Part shown: in pieces, positions 58,192-64,000 of the stretch
Numbering within the stretch: position 1 is the stretch's first letter
Layout: every line of letters starts with the position of its first letter
Origin: Streptomyces sp. NBC_00370
Lineage (GTDB): Bacteria; Actinomycetota; Actinomycetes; Streptomycetales; Streptomycetaceae
Direction of reading: 5' to 3'
Assembly (NCBI RefSeq): GCF_036084755.1
Contig: NZ_CP107968.1
Location: 6,952,001 to 7,016,000, forward strand
DNA length: 64,000 nucleotides
Program-made: the position numbers and the translations under genes
Notes under the pieces: model-generated
Told to the model about the DNA's origin: nothing
The model's input: the letters and a program-made list of their open reading frames with translations, nothing else
The model's database searches: none

Positions 58192-58985
58192 TGACGGCGC
58201 CGGCCGAGCGGATCGCCGCGGGCGAGCCGGTCGTGGCGGGCGAGGTACGCGCGGCGGCCGAAGTGCGCGCGGCGGCCGAGCGGGTCGCCGAGGCCTGCCG
58301 GGTCCTCGGCCGGTTGGGGCTCACCCGCGAACCGGCCGGACACATCAGCATGCTGCTCGCGGACGGGACCGTCGCGCTGAAGGCCCGCGGTCCCGCCGAG
58401 TCGGGGCTGCGGTTCGCCGGCGCCGACGACGTGGTGGTGGTCGACAGGGGCGGCACGCTGCTCTCCGGCGCTCCCGGTCTCACCGCGCCCCAGGAGCTGG
58501 CCATCCATCTGGCCGTGTACCGGGCGCGCCCCGACGTCACCAGTGTGGCGCACGTCCATCCCACGATGCCGGTCCTGTTCAGCGTCTGCGACGTGCCGCT
58601 GCTGCCGGTGACCGGCGCCTACGACCCGTACGCCCTGCGGCTGCTGGCCGACGGGGTGCCGACCTTCGACCGCAGTGTGCTGGTGACGACCCCTGAGCTG
58701 GGCGACGAACTGGCGGCGGTGCTGGGGGCGGGCTCGGTGTGTCTGATGCGCGGCCACGGTGTGACGGCGGTGGGGGCGAGCCCCGAGGAGGCGGCTCTCA
58801 ATGTCATCAAACTCAGCGAGCTGGCCGAACTGAACTTCCAGGCCAGGCAGCTCGGGGAGCCGAGGCGCATCGACGAGGCCGAACGCGCCGCGATCGTCGG
58901 CACCGGACGTACCCGCCCCGAGCTGATCGCCTCGGCGTGGCGCTTCTACCTGCGGCTCGTGTCCGAGCAGCCGGAGGGGAGTTGA
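58191..58985 (+). CDS. Class II aldolase/adducin-family protein, possible aromatic decarboxylase
   Basis: 264 residues. Zn-binding HVHPTMPVLF and RGHGVTAVG, plus GHISMLL and FAGADDVVVV, place it in the class II aldolase/adducin fold (fuculose-phosphate aldolase type). In actinobacterial phthalate clusters the 3,4-dihydroxyphthalate decarboxylase PhtC belongs to this family. Next to a phthalate-dioxygenase-type oxygenase that is the most attractive role, yielding protocatechuate for the extradiol enzyme. An N-terminal stretch of Ala/Glu/Val repeats (about 15-35) is probably helical. Confidence 0.75.
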   Translation: MTAPAERIAAGEPVVAGEVRAAAEVRAAAERVAEACRVLGRLGLTREPAGHISMLLADGTVALKARGPAESGLRFAGADDVVVVDRGGTLLSGAPGLTAPQELAIHLAVYRARPDVTSVAHVHPTMPVLFSVCDVPLLPVTGAYDPYALRLLADGVPTFDRSVLVTTPELGDELAAVLGAGSVCLMRGHGVTAVGASPEEAALNVIKLSELAELNFQARQLGEPRRIDEAERAAIVGTGRTRPELIASAWRFYLRLVSEQPEGS

Positions 58986-58986
58986 G

Positions 58987-60573
58987 ATGGCCGACACCGT
59001 ACTGACCGGGGACCGGCCGAGCCACGAGCACGGTCGTCACCACGACGACCACAGCCACAGCCACGATCACAGCCACCACAGCCACGATCACGGCCATGAC
59101 CATGGCGTCGAGATCCAGGCCGACGACCCGGACCATCCGCTGTGGGCCCGCGACCAGATCGTGCTGACCAGCGTCGGGATCGACATCGGCTCGGCCACCA
59201 GTCAACTGCTCTTCTCCCGGATCACCCTGCGCCGGCTCGGACGCGAACTGTCCAGTGCCTTCGCCGTCGTCGACCGGGAGACGGTCCACGAGTCGGCCGT
59301 CACGCTCACCCCGTACGCCGAAGGGCTGCGCATCGACGAGACGGCGCTGCGGGCCGTCGTGGACGAGGCGTTCGAGCAGGCCGGCATCTCGCCCGACGAC
59401 GTCGACACCGGCGCCGTCATCCTGACCGGCGAGGCGACCCGCCGGCACAACGCCCGCGCCATCGCCGACATGTTCGCCGCCGCCAGCGGACGCTTCATCT
59501 GCGCGACGGCCGGACACGGCATGGAGGCCGTGCTCGCGGCGCACGGCTCGGGGGCCGTGGCCAGGAGCCGGGAGGGCGCCGCCCGGGTGCTCAACATCGA
59601 CATCGGCGGTGGTACGGCCAAACTGTCGGTGTGCGACTCCGGGACCGTACGGTCCACCGCAGCGCTGCATCTGGGCGCGCGGCTCGTGGTGGTCGACGCG
59701 GAGAACCGGATCGTCCGGCTGGAGCCCGCGGGCGCCCGGCTGGCCGCCGTGCTCGGTCTTGACTGGCGGCTGGGGGACCGGACCGAGCCGGCCGAACTGG
59801 CCAGGCTCGCCGCGCTGATGGCGGACACGGTCGTCGCCACCGTCGGCGGTACGCGTGACCCGGCCGAAGGGCTGGACTGGCTCGGGCTCACCGAACCGCT
59901 GACGGAACGCGGTCCCTACGACGCCGTACTGTTCTCCGGCGGCGTCGCGGAGTACGTGTACGGCCGTGAGGCGAAGGAGTTCGGCGACCTCGGGCCGCTG
60001 CTCGGGCGGGCGCTGGTCGAGCGGTTCGCGCTGCTGCCGGGGCCCGTCGAGGACAGCCGCCGGGCGATCAGAGCCACCGTGCTCGGCGCTTCCCAGTACA
60101 CCGTCCAGGTCAGTGGCAACACCCTGCACATCAGCGATCCCGCGTTGCTTCCGCTGCACAATCTGCGGGTGGTACGTCCCGCCGTCGAGCTGCCGGACAC
60201 GGTGGACGCGGGGGCGGTGGCCGCCGCGATCGAACGGCATCTGGACGGCGCTGAGTTCGCGGCCGACGACGCGCTGGTCTTCGGGTTCACCTGGAGCGGA
60301 CTGCCGAGCTTCCCCCGGCTCGACGCCTTCGTCGAAGGCATCCGGCGCGGCCTGGCCGACCGGATCAGCCGCGGACTGCCGTTGTGTCTGCTCTTCGAGG
60401 GGGACATCGCGCGGACCGTCGGTGGGATCCTCGTCGATCAGGGAGTCACCACACCGGTCATCTCCGTCGACGGTATCGCCGTCACCGAGTTCGACTTCGT
60501 GGACATCGGGGCCGTACTGACCAAGTCCGGTACGGTGCCCGTCTCGCTCAAGTCACTGGTGTTCTCGCTGTGA
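58987..60573 (+). CDS. EutA-like reactivating ATPase with histidine-rich N terminus
   Basis: 528 residues from ATG 58987 (GGAGGGGA upstream). Residues 13-39 contain 14 His alternating with Asp and Ser, like the metal loops of CzcD or HypB. After it comes an ASKHA-fold ATPase as in EutA, the reactivator of ethanolamine ammonia-lyase: TSVGIDIGSATSQLLFSR, AVILTGEATRRHNARAI, VLNIDIGGGTAKLSVCD, AVLFSGGVAEYVYGR, FGFTWSGLPSFPRLDAFVEG. No lyase genes (eutB/eutC) or cobalamin genes occur in the window. It may recharge a different radical or metal enzyme, or store metal for the oxygenases. It is the last gene before a terminator. Confidence 0.75.
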   Translation: MADTVLTGDRPSHEHGRHHDDHSHSHDHSHHSHDHGHDHGVEIQADDPDHPLWARDQIVLTSVGIDIGSATSQLLFSRITLRRLGRELSSAFAVVDRETVHESAVTLTPYAEGLRIDETALRAVVDEAFEQAGISPDDVDTGAVILTGEATRRHNARAIADMFAAASGRFICATAGHGMEAVLAAHGSGAVARSREGAARVLNIDIGGGTAKLSVCDSGTVRSTAALHLGARLVVVDAENRIVRLEPAGARLAAVLGLDWRLGDRTEPAELARLAALMADTVVATVGGTRDPAEGLDWLGLTEPLTERGPYDAVLFSGGVAEYVYGREAKEFGDLGPLLGRALVERFALLPGPVEDSRRAIRATVLGASQYTVQVSGNTLHISDPALLPLHNLRVVRPAVELPDTVDAGAVAAAIERHLDGAEFAADDALVFGFTWSGLPSFPRLDAFVEGIRRGLADRISRGLPLCLLFEGDIARTVGGILVDQGVTTPVISVDGIAVTEFDFVDIGAVLTKSGTVPVSLKSLVFSL

Positions 60574-60602
60574 CCGGCGCCCTGGCAGCCGCCAGACCAC
60601 CA

Positions 60603-60630
60603 CCGGGCCGGCTACCGCCGACCGGCCCGG
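60603..60630. terminator. Bidirectional hairpin between the EutA-like gene and iclR
   Basis: CCGGGCCGG (60603-60611) and CCGGCCCGG (60622-60630) form a perfect 9-bp stem with a 10-nt loop in the 80-bp convergent gap. Confidence 0.65.
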
Positions 60631-60653
60631 CGTTACCCGCTCACCATCCCGGC

Positions 60654-61463
60654 TCAGGCCGTCTCGTTGAGCGCGTCCCGCACGGAAGCCTGGGCCTGCA
60701 CCATCATGGGGGCGATCTCCCTCGCCTGCTCGATGTTCTCCAGCCGGGTGTTCGGTACCGCTACGGCGATCGCCGCCAGCGGATAGCCGATGAGATCGTA
60801 GATCGCCATTCCCACGGCGCAGATACTGCTCTCGCCCTCGCCGAAGTTCACCGCGAAACCCGTGTCACGGATCTCGTCCAGCTCGGACTGCAACTCGCCC
60901 CACGTCGAGATGGAGTTCGGTGTGCGGGTGTCCAACTGCCGGGTCGGGTAGCGCCGTCCCAGGTCGCTGCCCGGCAGCGCCGCCAGAATCGCCTTGCCGC
61001 CGGCCGTGCAGTGCGCCGGCAGGACGATTCCGGTACGGGAAGCGACACGGACGGCACGTGAGCCCTCCACGCAGTCGATGAAGCGGACGGAATCGCCTTC
61101 CAGCAGCAGCAGACTGACCGTCTCCTGGGTGTCCTCGCTGAGTTGTTCCAGCACCGGTCTCGCCGCGTGCCGGATGTCCACCCGGCCGATGGCCGCGAGG
61201 CCTATCTCCAGCAGGGCGCGGCCCGGACGGTAGACACCGTTGGGCTTGTCCTGGGTCACGAAGCCCTGCCGGCGCAGCGCGGTCAACAGGCGGTGTGCGG
61301 TGGAGCGGGCGACATCGAGGTCGTCGGCGGCCTCGGCCACACGCAGTGCCCGGCGCTCACCGATCAGATGCAGCAACCGCAAGGCGTTGTCGACCGATGA
61401 CAGCCCCGACTGCGGTGGGTACGAGGCGGGCTGGTGGGGTTCATCGTGCGTTGTGTTCTTCAT
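60654..61463 (-). CDS. IclR-family transcriptional regulator of the catabolic cluster
   Basis: 269 residues. The N-terminal winged helix includes LRVAEAADDLDVARSTAHRLLTALRRQGFVTQD. The C-terminal effector domain has LEQLSEDTQETVSLLLLEG, GIVLPAHCTAGGKAILAAL and SICAVGMAIYDLIGYPLAAIAVAVP. It is divergent from the FAD hydroxylase with a 56-bp gap. ATG 61463 lies within a candidate operator, suggesting autoregulation. It is the natural regulator of both the meta-cleavage operon and the gentisate genes. Confidence 0.87.
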   Translation of the reverse strand: MKNTTHDEPHQPASYPPQSGLSSVDNALRLLHLIGERRALRVAEAADDLDVARSTAHRLLTALRRQGFVTQDKPNGVYRPGRALLEIGLAAIGRVDIRHAARPVLEQLSEDTQETVSLLLLEGDSVRFIDCVEGSRAVRVASRTGIVLPAHCTAGGKAILAALPGSDLGRRYPTRQLDTRTPNSISTWGELQSELDEIRDTGFAVNFGEGESSICAVGMAIYDLIGYPLAAIAVAVPNTRLENIEQAREIAPMMVQAQASVRDALNETA

Positions 61464-61474
61464 ACCAGAATAGT
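61458..61474 (-). promoter_or_regulatory. Candidate IclR operator covering the iclR start codon
   Basis: Read on the minus strand, ACTATTCTGGTATGAAG includes the iclR ATG and resembles the sequences at 51336-51352 and 45988-46003. GCGGAATAATC at 61495-61505 may be a second half-site facing the hydroxylase gene. Confidence 0.45.
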
Positions 61475-61519
61475 AGCGCGATCTCTTTCAAGGCGCGGAA
61501 TAATCACTAAGGTTGGGCT

Positions 61520-62788
61520 ATGACATTCGTGTCGAATCATCGTGAGCTCCCTGTGCTCGTCCTGGGTGGTGGCCCCGTCGGTGTCACAGCGGCCTGGGCC
61601 CTGGCCAGGGCCGGCGTGCGAGTGCGTGTGATCGAGCGTGATCCGGTGCCGCGCACCGACTGGCGGGCCTCGACGTTCCATCCGCCGACCCTCGAACTGC
61701 TCGACGAGCTGGGCCTGTCGGCGCAGATGCACGCCGAGGGGCTCACGGTGCCGCGCTACCAGTACCGCGACCGCAAGGAGGGTCTGGTCGCCGAGTTCGA
61801 CTTCACACTGCTCAAGGACGAGACGAAGTACCCGCACCGCCTCCAGCTCAACCAGCAGCACCTGGTGCGGATGCTCGTCGAGCGACTGGTGGACGAACCC
61901 AACGTCACACTGCACTACGGCATCGAGGCCACCGCGATCCGGGTCACCGAGGACGGTGTCGTGGTCGAAGGGCACAGCGCCGCGGGGCCCGAGACACTGC
62001 ACGGCAGCTTCCTGATCGCCGCCGACGGCGCCAGCTCCACCGCACGGGGCCTGCTGGGCGTGCCGTTCGAGGGGTTCACCTACCCCGAGCGGTTCCTGAT
62101 CGCCAGCACCACCGCCGACTTCCGCGCCCTGATCCCGGACATCGCCGACGTCAACTACGTCGCCGACCCCGAGGAATGGCTCTTCCTGCTGCGCACGGCC
62201 GAGTCCTGGCGTGCGGTCTACCCCGTCCCGCAGGGGCAGAGTTACGAGCAGGCGACCGACGCCGCCGAGATGCAGAGCAGGCTCCAGGGCATCGCGCCGC
62301 TGGCGGCCGGCTACGAGATCGGTGACTACCAGATCTACCACGTGCACCAGCGGGTGGCGGGCGCGTTCGTGTCGGGTCCCTGCGCGCTCATCGGCGACGC
62401 GGCGCACATCAACAGCCCCCTCGGCGGGGTGGGACTCAACAGCGGCATCCACGACGCGGTCGACCTCGCCCGCCGGCTGGCCCGGATCCTGCTCGAAGGC
62501 GCCGACGAGGACGCCGAGCTGGCCACCTTCGACGCGGTGCGCCGCCGGGTCGCCGTCGAATACGTACAGGCCGACACCCGGCGCAACACCGAGCGGATCA
62601 GCGAGCGCGACGAGGCCAAACGGCAGGCCAACCACGCCGAACTGCGGGCCGTCGCCGCCGACACCGACCGGGCGCGCGCCTGGTGCAGGCGCGCCTCGCT
62701 GCTCGAATCGGTCGCCCGGTTCGGCATCGGCCTGCCGCCGCAGGACGTCCGCAGCCGTATCGAGGCCGCACCGGCCTCCACCGCGTGA
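61520..62788 (+). CDS. FAD-dependent aromatic-ring hydroxylase
   Basis: 422 residues. FAD-binding VLVLGGGPVGVTAAWALARAG, the second nucleotide motif FLIAADGASSTARG, and GPCALIGDAAHINSPLGGVG are the three signatures of the p-hydroxybenzoate-hydroxylase fold. The gentisate 1,2-dioxygenase directly downstream suggests 3-hydroxybenzoate 6-hydroxylase or a related gentisate-forming activity. It starts the plus-strand arm of the second operon, 56 bp from iclR; AAGG lies 8 bp before ATG 61520. Confidence 0.82.
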   Translation: MTFVSNHRELPVLVLGGGPVGVTAAWALARAGVRVRVIERDPVPRTDWRASTFHPPTLELLDELGLSAQMHAEGLTVPRYQYRDRKEGLVAEFDFTLLKDETKYPHRLQLNQQHLVRMLVERLVDEPNVTLHYGIEATAIRVTEDGVVVEGHSAAGPETLHGSFLIAADGASSTARGLLGVPFEGFTYPERFLIASTTADFRALIPDIADVNYVADPEEWLFLLRTAESWRAVYPVPQGQSYEQATDAAEMQSRLQGIAPLAAGYEIGDYQIYHVHQRVAGAFVSGPCALIGDAAHINSPLGGVGLNSGIHDAVDLARRLARILLEGADEDAELATFDAVRRRVAVEYVQADTRRNTERISERDEAKRQANHAELRAVAADTDRARAWCRRASLLESVARFGIGLPPQDVRSRIEAAPASTA

Positions 62789-62803
62789 GGGGCAGGAGAA
62801 CCC

Positions 62804-63931
62804 ATGACTTCCGACACCACCACATCAGCAGGCCACACCGACGAGGAGTCCCGGCTCGCCGCCTTCTACTCCGACCTGGCCTCCGTCGATCTGCATCCGC
62901 TCTGGACGATCACCCGTGATCTGCTGCCCCCCACCCCCCGGCCGCGTGCGGTGCCCTGGCTCTGGAACGCCCAGGTCCTCGCCGAACTCGCCGAGCGCGC
63001 CCTCGCGTTGGTGCCGGTGGAGCGGGGCGGCGAGCGGCGCGTGCTGAGCCTCGGCAATCCCGGCCTCGGCGGACTGCCGTACGCGGCGGGGACGCTGTGG
63101 GGCGCCATCCAGTGCCTCGGCCAGGGCGAGACGGCCCCGGCCCACCGGCACACCCCCGGCGCCATCCGCTTCATCCTCTCCGGTGACGGCGTCGCCACCA
63201 CCGTGGACGGCGACGTGTGCGACATGCACCCCGGTGACCTGGTGCTCACCCCGTCGTGGAACTGGCACGACCACAGCAGCACCAGCGACGGGCCGATGCT
63301 CTGGTTCGACGGGCTCGACCTGCCGATGATCGAGGCGCTCGACGCGGTGTTCTTCGAGCCGTACCCCGACTTCCGCCAGCCCGACGTGACACCGCACAAC
63401 CGCTCGGAGACCCTGGCGGGTCCCGGACCCCGCTTCGTCAGCGGCGCGGTGCGCGACGTCGTCGCCGTCGACCACTCGCCCCTGCTGGTCTACCGGTGGC
63501 AGGACACCGACAGGGAGCTGTCCCGGCTCGCAGCCGAGAGCGGAGAGCCGCTGGTCAGCCTGGAGTTCGTCAGCCCCGCCACCGGGGCCAGCGTGCTGCC
63601 GACGATGAACTGCGCCATGCACCGGCTGGTCCCCGGCGCCCGCACCCTGCCGGTGCGCCGCACCGGCAACGCCGTCTACGTCGTCCATCGCGGCGCCGGC
63701 TCCTCGGTGATCGAGGGCCGCCGCTTCGACTGGTCGCAGGGCGACATGTTCGTCGTGCCGTCCTGGGCGGCCGCCGAACACAACAGCGGTCCCGGCGCCG
63801 ACCTGTTCAGCATCGGTGACAGCCCGGTGCTGCGGGCGCTCGGCATCTACCGCGAACTGGCCCTCGACACGCCCCAGCAGGTGACCGGCGTCTTCACCCC
63901 GGCGACTCTCGACGACTCGGTGACACCATGA
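62804..63931 (+). CDS. Gentisate 1,2-dioxygenase-type bicupin
   Basis: 375 residues from ATG 62804 (GGCAGGAG upstream). Two cupin domains: APAHRHTPGAIRFILSGDG with MHPGDLVLTPSWNWHDHSS, and YVVHRGAGSSVIEG with WSQGDMFVVPSWAAAEHNS. LPTMNCAMHRLVPG is the block between domains typical of gentisate dioxygenases. The reaction opens gentisate to maleylpyruvate; Fe2+ is bound by His residues of the first cupin. 1-Hydroxy-2-naphthoate or salicylate dioxygenase are close relatives. The stop overlaps the next ATG (ATGA). Confidence 0.85.
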   Translation: MTSDTTTSAGHTDEESRLAAFYSDLASVDLHPLWTITRDLLPPTPRPRAVPWLWNAQVLAELAERALALVPVERGGERRVLSLGNPGLGGLPYAAGTLWGAIQCLGQGETAPAHRHTPGAIRFILSGDGVATTVDGDVCDMHPGDLVLTPSWNWHDHSSTSDGPMLWFDGLDLPMIEALDAVFFEPYPDFRQPDVTPHNRSETLAGPGPRFVSGAVRDVVAVDHSPLLVYRWQDTDRELSRLAAESGEPLVSLEFVSPATGASVLPTMNCAMHRLVPGARTLPVRRTGNAVYVVHRGAGSSVIEGRRFDWSQGDMFVVPSWAAAEHNSGPGADLFSIGDSPVLRALGIYRELALDTPQQVTGVFTPATLDDSVTP

Positions 63932-64000
63932 AACTGGCGATATTCGACGACAACCGCCTCGGCGCCGTCACCGGCGACCATCTGGTGGACATCACCGACG
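63928..64000 (+). CDS. Fumarylacetoacetate-hydrolase-family protein (N-terminal fragment)
   Basis: Only the first 24 residues are inside the window: KLAIFDDNRLGAVTG and LVDITD. The pattern matches the N terminus of FAH-family fumarylpyruvate/acylpyruvate hydrolases. With the gentisate dioxygenase overlapping it, a role in hydrolysing the ring-cleavage product is likely. Confidence 0.65.
   Translation, partial: MKLAIFDDNRLGAVTGDHLVDITD

Overview
The window is high-GC actinobacterial DNA, most likely Streptomyces. It has strong GC third-position bias, many GTG starts, ATGA/GTGA-type overlaps and IclR/XRE regulators. Three blocks can be separated.

(1) Left end, 1-5.15 kb. A truncated thiamine-diphosphate enzyme of the IlvG / 2-hydroxyacyl-CoA lyase type is divergent from a sucC-like and sucD-like ADP-forming acyl-CoA ligase pair and an aldehyde dehydrogenase. 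Perfect hairpins lie behind sucD and behind the dehydrogenase, and a tRNA-Leu(GAG) follows. Together they look like a small acyl-CoA pathway: activate an acid, cleave or build a C-C bond on the thioester, oxidise the aldehyde.

(2) Accessory and defence region, about 5.2-43.3 kb. It opens with a mobile-element-like module: a DDE-transposase-like protein overlapping a degenerate tyrosine-recombinase-like protein, with a divergent small HTH protein. Next come a winged-helix protein, an IclR regulator, a degenerate Nudix protein and an IS256 fossil. From 12.3 kb the content is almost entirely anti-phage type: an HTH-fused N6-adenine methyltransferase, a RelE-like/UvrD helicase fusion, McrC, McrB, an EcsC-family protein, a DrmMI-like methyltransferase, a DrmD-like SNF2 helicase and a 2096-residue Ser/Thr kinase - DExH helicase - DUF1998 - nuclease-like fusion. 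All of these except the first are on the minus strand. Divergent from the fusion is a complete sigma-70-family factor with a long coiled-coil tail whose frame is broken near its end, followed by drmA, drmB and a small SF1 ATPase. The two arms share a 190-bp divergent promoter region. This resembles a class 1 DISARM system without drmC, rebuilt around a kinase and a dedicated sigma factor, and it is the best candidate here for an undescribed system.

(3) Right end, 43.8-64 kb. A kinase-like protein, an XRE-cupin regulator and a GNAT acetyltransferase precede an aromatic-acid catabolic cluster. That cluster encodes a LigJ-like hydratase, a LigB-type extradiol dioxygenase, three tandem RraA-family aldolase-like proteins, a phthalate-dioxygenase-type reductase, an ABC importer (ATPase, fused permease, lipoprotein), a bicupin, a small protein, a Rieske oxygenase, a class II aldolase/decarboxylase-like protein, an EutA-like ATPase with a histidine-rich N terminus, a divergent IclR regulator, an FAD aromatic hydroxylase, a gentisate dioxygenase and the start of a fumarylacetoacetate-hydrolase-family gene cut by the window end. 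Genes overlap or nearly touch. Related operator-like sequences lie before the hydratase, before the importer and across the iclR start, which suggests one IclR regulon serving a protocatechuate/gallate-type meta route and a gentisate route.

All functions are read from motifs recognised by eye; no database search was run.
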